Shown piece after piece: positions 1-5,835 of a stretch of DNA of 5,867 bases. The notes beneath the pieces were generated by a model. That model was not told the origin of the DNA, did not search any database, and worked only from the letters and a program-made list of their open reading frames with translations. A program made the position numbers and the translations under genes. Numbering within the stretch: the first letter of the stretch is position 1; each line of letters opens with the position of its first letter. This stretch comes from Phycisphaeraceae bacterium. GTDB taxonomy: Bacteria; Planctomycetota; Phycisphaerae; Phycisphaerales; Phycisphaeraceae. The stretch lies in NCBI GenBank assembly GCA_003551485.1, contig PUMS01000012.1:1-5867 (forward strand), in the 5' to 3' direction.

Positions 1-1221
<1,221 letters not shown>

Positions 1222-1226
1222 GCCGC

Positions 1227-1255
1227 CCGGCGGGTGCGCGGGGAAGAACCGCCGG
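1227..1255 (+). terminator. Candidate stem-loop terminator after the sigma-factor gene
   Basis: The arms CCGGCGG (1227-1233) and CCGCCGG (1249-1255) are perfectly complementary over 7 GC-only pairs, with a 15-base loop. The stem begins 5 bases after the TGA. No T-run follows, only the pyrimidine-leaning CCATCTTCATC. It is therefore either a weak or non-canonical terminator or part of the repeat-rich DNA. Confidence 0.3.
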
Positions 1256-1298
1256 CCATCTTCATCGTCGTCGGTGCGGGGCAGCCCCATGTGACACT

Positions 1299-1325
1299 GC
1301 TCTGAGAATCGCTGGAACGGACGGG
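1299..1325 (-). repeat. Dispersed intergenic motif, copy 1
   Basis: Read on the minus strand this is CCCGTCCG, TTCCA, then GCGATTCTCAGAGC. The 8-base and 14-base blocks recur in the same order on the plus strand at 5605-5628, where the spacer is GG instead of TTCCA. Two ordered exact blocks in two non-coding regions suggest a dispersed repeat family rather than chance. Confidence 0.5.
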
Positions 1326-1331
1326 CGGCCG

Positions 1332-1364
1332 GTTGTGGTGCAGGCTTCCAGCCTGCACCACAAC
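1332..1364. repeat. Perfect palindromic repeat (REP-like hairpin)
   Basis: The left arm GTTGTGGTGCAGGC (1332-1345) and right arm GCCTGCACCACAAC (1351-1364) are exact reverse complements over 14 bases, around the loop TTCCA. The core 'CAGGC TTCCA GCCTG' is one I recall as a recurrent intergenic palindrome in planctomycete genomes. No T-tract follows, so a REP-like element is likelier than a dedicated terminator, although it could stop or stabilise transcripts. Only one copy is present in the window. Confidence 0.8.
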
Positions 1365-1510
1365 AAGCCCGCTGGCGACCGCGTCGCACCACGGTTTTCA
1401 TCGCCGTCGGTGTCCGGCAGGACATGAGCGACTCCCGAAGGGAGGGCGAGCAAGAGGCACTCCGCGATGTATGTCCTGCACCCCCCGCGGCGGGGCCGGC
1501 GATGGCCACG

Positions 1511-1539
1511 TTGCGAGGCGGGGCGATTGCGTTCATAAT
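1511..1539 (+). promoter_or_regulatory. Candidate sigma-70 promoter for transketolase
   Basis: A -35-like TTGCGA (1511-1516) and a -10-like CATAAT (1534-1539) are separated by exactly 17 bases. They match the TTGACA and TATAAT consensus at 4/6 and 5/6 positions. The -10 box ends 104 bases before the transketolase ATG, implying a leader of roughly 95-100 bases. Five-base arms CGATT (1524-1528) and AATCG (1537-1541) form a small dyad over the -10 box. This could be an operator, but it is short enough to be chance. Confidence 0.5.
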
Positions 1540-1643
1540 CGATGCCCCTGACGCCCGGCCCGGGGTGGACCAGGTCCGCCTCCGCGTGGCCGCTGCGTCC
1601 GGCCCGATGAGCTCACTGCCACCACTCCCAAGGAAATGATGCC

Positions 1644-3608
1644 ATGTCCTTCGATTCGACCATTCACGCCAAGGCCATCGAACTGACCCGACTCAACTAT
1701 GAGATGACGGCCGCGGCCGGCAGCGGACACCCCACCAGCGGAGCCAGCCTGGCCCACATCGTCAGCGTACTGATGTACCAGCACATGCGCTACGAGCCGG
1801 CCAACCCCGACCACCCGTGCAGCGACCGGCTGGTGCTCTCGGAGGGACACGCCGTGCCCATCGTCTACGCCGCGTGTGCCGACCTGGGCGTGGGCATCGG
1901 CACGGACCCGGACAACCTGCGGCCGATGACGCGGGAGGATGCGATGAGCCTGCGGGCGATGGACTCGGTGGTCGATGGCCACCCCAACCCGATCGAGGGC
2001 TTTCCCTTCTTCGATGCCGCCACCGGCTCGCTGGGCCAGGGCCTGAGCGTGGCCGCGGGCCTGGCCGCCGCGGCCAAGCTCGACGGCCTGGACAAGCGAG
2101 TCTTCTGCATCATCGGCGATGGCGAGGCCCGCGAGGGCCAGATATGGGAGGCGCTGGACTTCATCGTCGACCACAAGCTCACCGCCGTGCTGCCGATCTT
2201 CAACTGCAACCTCTACGCCCAGAGCGATGAGGTCAGCCCCCAGCAGACGCCCGAGGCGCTGCTGCGCAAGCTCGAGGCCTTCGGCTACGAGGCCCTGGAC
2301 ATCGACGGGCACCAGCCCACGGCGGTGCTCGAGGCCCTCGAACACCACGCCCAGAAGCAGCACGACCCGGCCGCGCGGCCGGTGGCCATCGTCGCCCGCA
2401 CCGTCAAGGGCTGGGGCAGCCCCTCACAGCAGGGCCACGGCCACCACGGCAAGCCGGCCGAGGGCGAGGAGATGACCACGGCCATCGCCGAACTCGAACA
2501 GACCGCCCGCGAGCTGGGCGCCCTGGCCGACACGGCCCTGAAGCGCCCGCTGATGTCACCGCGAAAGAGCGAGGCCAAGGCGGCCACCACCCCGCCGACC
2601 TTCACCGAGGCGATGAAGCAGCAGGGCCTGGACTCGGCCCTGGGCAAGGGCAAGTACGCCACCCGCCGCGCCTACGGCGTCGCCCTGCGGGCGCTGGGCC
2701 ATGCCAACCCCCGGATCGTGGCCCTGGATGGCGATGTGAAGAACTCGACCTTCGCCGAGCTGTTCTCCAAGGATGACGCCCTGGCCGACCGCTACTTCGA
2801 GTGCCGCATCGCCGAGCAGAACATGGCCTCGGTCGCTGCCGGCCTCAGCGCCGGGCGGAAGGTTCCCTTCGCCTCGACCTTCGCCAAGTTCTGCACCCGT
2901 GCCTATGACCAGATCGAGATGGCCGTCAACAGCGGGGCCAACTTCAAGCTCATCGGCTCGCACGCGGGCATCTCGCTGGCCGCCGACGGCCCCAGCCAGA
3001 TGTCGCTGCCGGACGTGGCCTGGTTCCGCTCCTTCGCCACGATGAAGCGGCCGGACGGCACCCCCGGCTTCTACCTGCTTCAGCCCTCGGATGCCTTCCA
3101 GGCCTACGCGCTGATGCTGGAGATGGCCGAGTACGATGGCCCCTGCTACATGCGGACGCTGCGGCCGGACACGGCCTTCCTCTACAACGACAACGACCGC
3201 TTCAGCCTCGGCGGCCACCAGGTGGTGGTGCAGGGCCGGGACGTGCTGATCGTGGCCGCCGGCTACATGGTCCACCAGGCCAACGCCGCGATCGAGAAGC
3301 TCGACGCCCAGGGCATCGACGCGACGCTGGTCGACCTCTACTCGATCCCCTTCGATGAGGATGCCATCCTCGACCTGGCCAACGAGAACAACGGCAACAT
3401 CATCAGCATCGAGGACAACTACGGCGGCGGCATCGGCAGCGCCATCGCCGACGCCGTCAGCGCCGACGGCGGCGGCTTCAACCTCATCCAGATGCACGTC
3501 CGCAAACTGCCCAAGAGCGGCCGCAGCACCGATGAACTGATGGCCTACTGCGGCCTGAGCGTGGACGACATCGTCGCCCAGGCCGTGCAGCTACTGAAGC
3601 TGGTCTGA
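1644..3608 (+). CDS. tkt: Transketolase, animal-like (mammalian TKT-type) subfamily, complete
   Basis: Cytoplasmic thiamine-diphosphate enzyme that moves two-carbon ketol units between sugar phosphates in the non-oxidative pentose phosphate pathway. The protein has 654 residues. The diphosphate-binding domain (about 1-270) shows GHP with His29, EGHA with His69, GSLGQG at 128-133, the metal-binding GDGEAREG from 158, an NCN at 187-189 followed by QSD, and HGKP with His268. The pyrimidine domain (about 337-505) shows ATRRAYG, LDGDVKNSTF, the catalytic glutamate Glu391 in IAEQNM, FAKFCTRAYDQ, GSHAGIS with His440, and DGPSQM from 448. A C-terminal domain carries IEDNYGGGIG at 589-598. IAEQNM, KNSTF, QSD and DGPSQM match mammalian TKT as I recall it better than the E. 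coli TktA type. ATG 1644 is preceded by AGGAA at 1631-1635 (8-base gap) and an in-frame TGA at 1608. All main catalytic residues appear intact. It stands alone between large gaps. Confidence 0.95.
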   Translation: MSFDSTIHAKAIELTRLNYEMTAAAGSGHPTSGASLAHIVSVLMYQHMRYEPANPDHPCSDRLVLSEGHAVPIVYAACADLGVGIGTDPDNLRPMTREDAMSLRAMDSVVDGHPNPIEGFPFFDAATGSLGQGLSVAAGLAAAAKLDGLDKRVFCIIGDGEAREGQIWEALDFIVDHKLTAVLPIFNCNLYAQSDEVSPQQTPEALLRKLEAFGYEALDIDGHQPTAVLEALEHHAQKQHDPAARPVAIVARTVKGWGSPSQQGHGHHGKPAEGEEMTTAIAELEQTARELGALADTALKRPLMSPRKSEAKAATTPPTFTEAMKQQGLDSALGKGKYATRRAYGVALRALGHANPRIVALDGDVKNSTFAELFSKDDALADRYFECRIAEQNMASVAAGLSAGRKVPFASTFAKFCTRAYDQIEMAVNSGANFKLIGSHAGISLAADGPSQMSLPDVAWFRSFATMKRPDGTPGFYLLQPSDAFQAYALMLEMAEYDGPCYMRTLRPDTAFLYNDNDRFSLGGHQVVVQGRDVLIVAAGYMVHQANAAIEKLDAQGIDATLVDLYSIPFDEDAILDLANENNGNIISIEDNYGGGIGSAIADAVSADGGGFNLIQMHVRKLPKSGRSTDELMAYCGLSVDDIVAQAVQLLKLV

Positions 3609-3644
3609 GCCCGGGGCGGGGCCGCCGCTTCCGCCCCCCTCTCA

Positions 3645-3680
3645 CCCCTCTCCCTCCGGGAGAGGGGCCGGGGGTGAGGG
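3645..3680. repeat. CCCCTCTCCC/GGGAGAGGGG hairpin repeat
   Basis: The arms CCCCTCTCCC (3645-3654) and GGGAGAGGGG (3658-3667) are perfect reverse complements around a TCC loop. GGGGGTGAGGG follows, partly complementary to the CCCCCTCTCAC just upstream. This is the widely dispersed intergenic 'CCCTCACCCC...GAGAGGGG' type known from many bacterial genomes. It lies 37 bases after the transketolase stop, so the stem may also act as a 3' end or transcript stabiliser, though no T-run follows. Confidence 0.65.
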
Positions 3681-3734
3681 TCGATTCGGATGGGCCTGCG
3701 CACCTGGGCATCGGAAAACCGGAAAGGGGCCAGG

Positions 3735-3758
3735 GGAAATGTACGCCTCCGCATTTCC
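3735..3758. repeat. GGAAATG...CATTTCC dyad
   Basis: GGAAATG (3735-3741) and CATTTCC (3752-3758) are exact reverse complements around a 10-base loop, TACGCCTCCG. Purine-rich sequence to the left (GGAAAGGGGCCAG) and pyrimidine-rich sequence to the right (GCTCCTTTGTTCCC) extend the pairing imperfectly. It is probably another intergenic repeat. A terminator role is possible, because the right side contains CTCCTTTGTTCCCTT, but that is weak. Confidence 0.4.
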
Positions 3759-3812
3759 GCTCCTTTGTTCCCTTCGCCCGGACGCATGAGTGACCCGGCG
3801 CCCCGCCGACTC

Positions 3813-3841
3813 TGGACCGCGCGCACGGCGCGGGCTAACAT
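3813..3841 (+). promoter_or_regulatory. Candidate promoter for the 118-residue membrane protein gene
   Basis: TGGACC (3813-3818) and TAACAT (3836-3841) are separated by 17 bases. Each matches the sigma-70 consensus at 4/6 positions. The -10 box ends 98 bases before the ATG at 3940. In GC-rich DNA an AT-containing hexamer at this position is suggestive, but weak. Confidence 0.33.
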
Positions 3842-3939
3842 GCGGCCGGCCTGGGAGGCGGACACGCAGGCGCTGAGCAGCGGCGGTGGAAGCGGCATCC
3901 GACACCGGTCTCAACCTGCTGTGATACGGAGGCTGAGCC

Positions 3940-4296
3940 ATGCCCGAGTTCGAGTACACGGCGACGGTGAAGTACGGCGGCCAGGAGGTCCTGCTGCGCG
4001 TGTCCGCGGCGGATGAGCAGCGGGCCCACGCCCTGGCGGCCCGAGGCGGCTACGAGATCGGCACCCTTCGTCGGGTGACCCTGGCCGAGCCCGCCGGTGG
4101 CGGCGATCTGGGCATGCGTGTTGTGGCCGGCATCCTCATGGTGCTGGGGGCCCTGCTGCTGATGGCCGCTTCGATCAGTCTGATTGGGGAGCGCATCGAC
4201 CTCGAGTTCTACCTGCTGCTGCTGGGTGGCGGCGGCCTGCTGGCCGCCGGCGGGGCGCTGTCGGCGCTGTGTCAGATCGCGCGGCGGCTGGTTTGA
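3940..4296 (+). CDS. Small membrane protein: N-terminal soluble domain plus two transmembrane helices
   Basis: Unrecognised 118-residue protein. Residues 1-47 look like a small beta-alpha-beta domain (FEYTATVKYGGQEVLLRVSA, then a helix through DEQRAHALAARGG, then YEIGTLRRV). The spacing resembles the N-terminal part of GspF/PilC-type secretion proteins (FEY-A...G...A...A..L...G), a pattern-level likeness only. A Gly-rich linker (52-58) leads to two hydrophobic segments at about 60-83 and 88-113, separated by the charged turn GERIDLE. The C-terminus QIARRLV is basic, suggesting it sits in the cytoplasm, which would place the N-terminal domain there too. The start is firm: GGAGG at 3928-3932 lies 7 bases upstream, and in-frame stops at 3922 and 3934 exclude any earlier start. 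There is no signal peptide and no close neighbour to indicate a function. Confidence 0.78.
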   Translation: MPEFEYTATVKYGGQEVLLRVSAADEQRAHALAARGGYEIGTLRRVTLAEPAGGGDLGMRVVAGILMVLGALLLMAASISLIGERIDLEFYLLLLGGGGLLAAGGALSALCQIARRLV

Positions 4297-4485
4297 TGCA
4301 GCGAGGAGGCTGCGATGGTCTTCCACAGCACCGCCAGCACCCGGAGGTAAGAAAGAGGGGGAGGGACAGAGAATGCACGCCCCCTTTTTCTCCCCAGCAT
4401 TCCGTTGCATCGGGAACCGGCCGGTGCCGGCAAGTCCGCTTGAGGATTGGCCACCGAGGCACCCAGACCGGAAGGGAGACTGCTC
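4297..4485. other. 189-base intergenic region with a dyad and a purine-rich leader
   Basis: The region carries the 12-bp-arm dyad at 4350-4391, then CCGGCCGG/GCCGGC-type short palindromes around 4417-4431, and the ribosome-binding site of the next gene. An open frame through the region (4269-4814) bridges the dyad and overlaps both small genes out of frame. It has no family features, so I do not call it. Confidence 0.5.
4350..4391. repeat. AGAAAGAGGGGG/CCCCCTTTTTCT dyad, possible bidirectional terminator
   Basis: AGAAAGAGGGGG (4350-4361) pairs with CCCCCTTTTTCT (4380-4391) over 12 positions with a single G-U wobble, around an 18-base loop. The T5 run lies in the distal arm rather than after the stem, so it is not a textbook terminator. 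Transcripts of the 118-residue gene, which ends 53 bases earlier, could still end here. The GGGAGGGACAGAGAATG loop region resembles recurrent intergenic repeats I associate with planctomycetes. Confidence 0.5.
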
Positions 4486-4722
4486 ATGTCGCAAGTGTCG
4501 AACCACTCAGACCGGACGGACTCCGATCGGGTAACATCAAGAGACCTGTACGCGGCGATGGCGACGACCTTCGGTTTTCTGGTCGCGGTCGTTGTGGCCA
4601 GTATGATCGACAACAACGTGGTGATGGCGGTGCTGCTGGTCCTGGTCGTTGCTGTGCAGATCATGTACGTGCTGATGCTTCGTGGGGCGGTACGAGGGCG
4701 AAAAGGGGAGCCGGAGACTTGA
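4486..4722 (+). CDS. Small two-helix membrane protein, unknown function
   Basis: Unrecognised 78-residue protein. A polar N-terminus (residues 1-20, SQVSNHSDRTDSDRVTSRD) is followed by two hydrophobic helices at about 21-41 (ending VAVVVASMI) and 46-66 (VMAVLLVLVVAVQIMYVLML). The turn between them is short (DNN), and the basic tail is RGAVRGRKGEPET. The positive-inside rule puts the tail in the cytoplasm; a hairpin then places the N-terminus there too. The frame extends upstream to a TTG at 4447, but ATG 4486 is chosen because AAGGGAG (4472-4478) lies 7 bases before it and the upstream codons look like leader sequence. The gene is somewhat richer in A and T than its neighbours, as small membrane proteins often are. 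Its proximity to the other two-helix protein is suggestive, but the two share no visible similarity and are 189 bases apart. Confidence 0.72.
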   Translation: MSQVSNHSDRTDSDRVTSRDLYAAMATTFGFLVAVVVASMIDNNVVMAVLLVLVVAVQIMYVLMLRGAVRGRKGEPET

Positions 4723-4843
4723 TTCGCATCAGCAGCAACGGCCCGCAGTTCACGGCGGAAACGGCATCCGCCACCGTGGCCGTGTCAGACGGCCCGGTGC
4801 CCGGTTCACGCTGAACCCGCACACGGGCCCGCCTGGAAGCAGT

Positions 4844-4849
4844 TATCCT
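4844..4849 (+). promoter_or_regulatory. -10-like box very close to the phosphatase start codon
   Basis: TATCCT matches TATAAT at 4/6 positions and ends 10 bases before the ATG. Initiation 6 to 10 bases downstream would give a transcript with almost no leader, consistent with the absent ribosome-binding site. No recognisable -35 hexamer lies 16-18 bases upstream, so the call is tentative. Confidence 0.3.
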
Positions 4850-4859
4850 GTCAGTTACC

Positions 4860-5492
4860 ATGCAGAAACTTCACCTCTATCTGGTCCGTCACGGTGAATC
4901 GCAAGGCAATGCCACCGGTGACTACTCCACCCTCGCCTCGGATGCCCTGTCGGCGCTGGGCCATGTCCAGGCCCGGCACCTGGCGCGGGCACTCTCGGCC
5001 CTGAGCGTCGACCTGGTCATCGTCAGTCCGCTGCAACGTGCCCTGCAGACCGTTGCGCCCTACCTGGTGCAAAGCGATCAGCGTGCCCATATCTGGCCGG
5101 AAGTGGCCGAAGTGCCCTTTTACGGGGAAAGGGATGACATCGCCGAGTCCTGGACGGCGCAGCCGGCCGAACTGCCTGCGGAACTCCCCGATCGCTATGA
5201 CTTTCACGGTGGCCGTGCCATCCGACCGGCGCCCAACGAACCGCTGGGCCAGGGCCTTCACCGGGTCGACGTTGCCAGGCGGCGCCTGCTGGCCCTGGCC
5301 GAGCAAACGCCCATGACCATCCTGGTCGTTTCGCATGGGCATTTCCTGCGCGAACTCATCAACAGTCTCTTCGCCACCCCACAGATCATCTTCTTCCACC
5401 ACGACAACTGTGGCATGTCCTCCATCATCCGCGAGGACGACTGGGCCGTCGAGTATCTCAACGTACCAACAGGTCCACGATCACAGCCATAG
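4860..5492 (+). CDS. Histidine phosphatase superfamily (phosphoglycerate-mutase-like) protein
   Basis: The 210-residue protein belongs to the branch in which an active-site histidine is phosphorylated in turnover. The signature LVRHGESQGN spans residues 8-17, with the nucleophile His11 and phosphate-binding Arg10. Arg60 in SPLQRALQT is the second phosphate-binding arginine. Glu81 or Glu84 (PEVAEV) is a likely acid/base. VVSHGHFLREL has the second catalytic His159. HHDNCGMSSI and EYLN near the end follow the usual C-terminal pattern of the family. The substrate is not predictable: it could be a sugar phosphate, nucleotide or cofactor phosphatase, or a mutase. An insert at about 98-130, rich in Pro and Ala, may form the substrate cap. 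No signal peptide, so probably cytoplasmic. ATG 4860 is the first ordinary start after an in-frame TGA at 4812, yet no Shine-Dalgarno sequence is correctly spaced. Confidence 0.9.
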   Translation: MQKLHLYLVRHGESQGNATGDYSTLASDALSALGHVQARHLARALSALSVDLVIVSPLQRALQTVAPYLVQSDQRAHIWPEVAEVPFYGERDDIAESWTAQPAELPAELPDRYDFHGGRAIRPAPNEPLGQGLHRVDVARRRLLALAEQTPMTILVVSHGHFLRELINSLFATPQIIFFHHDNCGMSSIIREDDWAVEYLNVPTGPRSQP

Positions 5493-5524
5493 CAGGCGAA
5501 CCTCTCGCCACCCGCCCCTGGGAT

Positions 5525-5574
5525 CGCCGACGGCCTCGGCGGCATTTGCGCAATGGAGTGGCGGCGGGGCCGCC
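5525..5574 (+). terminator. Two small GC hairpins after the phosphatase gene
   Basis: CGCCGA (5525-5530) pairs with TCGGCG (5536-5541) around a 5-base loop. GGCGGC (5560-5565) pairs with GCCGCC (5569-5574) around GGG. They lie 32 and 67 bases after the stop. Neither is followed by a T-run, and 6-bp GC stems are common by chance in DNA of this composition. Confidence 0.22.
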
Positions 5575-5604
5575 GGCGGTTCCAGGAGGCCGCACTGAGC
5601 TGCT

Positions 5605-5628
5605 CCCGTCCGGGGCGATTCTCAGAGC
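5605..5628 (+). repeat. Dispersed intergenic motif, copy 2
   Basis: CCCGTCCG (5605-5612), GG, then GCGATTCTCAGAGC (5615-5628). It is the plus-strand counterpart of the minus-strand motif at 1299-1325, with the same block order and a 2-base instead of 5-base spacer. A GGCCG also precedes both copies at a variable distance. Confidence 0.5.
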
Positions 5629-5770
5629 GGACAGCCGGGGTGAGGCAGACACCCAGGGCTGGTTCGAACCTCCGTTCCGACCGACACCGTTTCGACACCC
5701 GGCTGCGAATTCATGCCACAGCCTCTGCGCGACCGGCCGCGGTCGTGCCCCACTGCAACCTCAGTTGCCG

Positions 5771-5776
5771 TAGAAT
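5771..5776 (+). promoter_or_regulatory. -10-like box upstream of the final ATG
   Basis: TAGAAT matches the -10 consensus at 5/6 positions in otherwise GC-rich DNA, 59 bases before the ATG at 5836. A TG dinucleotide lies at 5766-5767, slightly too far upstream for a classical extended -10. No -35 hexamer is evident at 16-18 bases. Confidence 0.35.
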
Positions 5777-5835
5777 CGCCAGCTTGCAGGCCCCTACGCC
5801 CACTCCCGACCCCCACGCCAGCCAGGACCGCCCCC

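Larger units (their letters stand above)
1261..1426. repeat. Imperfect direct repeat pair flanking a palindrome
   Basis: Bases 1261-1291 and 1397-1426 align in the same orientation. They share TTCATCG, then CGTCGGTG after one mismatch, then GGCAG after a short divergent stretch, and end in CATG. The copies start 136 bases apart and bracket the palindrome at 1332-1364. This could be a composite intergenic repeat or degenerate duplication. No open reading frame of transposase type is associated with it. Confidence 0.5.
1222..1643. other. 422-base intergenic region rich in palindromes
   Basis: No credible gene lies between the sigma factor and transketolase. Short open frames exist on both strands, but they lack good ribosome-binding sites and recognisable protein sequence, and they translate repeat DNA. 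From left to right it holds a GC stem just after the sigma-factor stop, one copy of an imperfect 30-base direct repeat, a motif shared with the 5605-5628 region, a perfect palindrome at 1332-1364, the second direct-repeat copy, small hairpins at 1432-1444 (CTCCC-GAA-GGGAG) and 1483-1495 (CCCCG-CGG-CGGGG), and a promoter candidate for transketolase. Confidence 0.7.
3609..3939. other. 331-base intergenic region with two palindromic elements
   Basis: No convincing gene. After the transketolase stop there is a C-rich stretch, a 10-bp-arm hairpin with a GGGGGTGAGGG tail (3645-3680), a second dyad around 3735-3758, and a candidate promoter at 3813-3841. Open frames crossing it lack a credible start and read through repeat DNA. 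On the minus strand they yield peptides such as LTPGPSPGGRG and PHPRPLSRRERGE, which I recognise as typical spurious translations of this repeat. Confidence 0.65.
5493..5835. other. 343-base intergenic region with small hairpins and a repeat copy
   Basis: No credible gene. Small overlapping open frames on both strands lack ribosome-binding sites and recognisable sequence. The region holds two small GC hairpins just after the phosphatase stop, the second copy of the dispersed motif (5605-5628), a 10-base palindrome GGTTCGAACC (5661-5670), and a -10-like box with a ribosome-binding site before the final ATG. Confidence 0.6.

Noticed and set aside
1533..2363. 276-codon minus-strand open frame over the transketolase promoter and 5' end
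   Set aside because: Antisense to conserved transketolase motifs, and the translation is repetitive with no recognisable domain.
2556..3497. 313-codon open frame on the minus strand inside transketolase
   Set aside because: Out-of-frame shadow of a well-supported gene in GC-rich DNA. The translation is low-complexity (Val, Gly, Ala, Asp, His) with no family features.
4447..4485. TTG at 4447 as start of the second small membrane protein
   Set aside because: The ATG at 4486 has a well-placed AAGGGAG, whereas no ribosome-binding site precedes the TTG.
4269..4814. 181-codon plus-strand open frame spanning both small-gene boundaries
   Set aside because: Overlaps the 78-residue gene in another frame and reads through the 4350-4391 dyad. 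The protein is compositionally random, and two better-supported genes explain the region.
5661..5670. GGTTCGAACC, resembling a tRNA T-loop
   Set aside because: The five bases on each side of TTCGAAC (GCTGG and CTCCG) do not pair as a T-stem, the opposite strand also fails, and no acceptor, D or anticodon arm is found.
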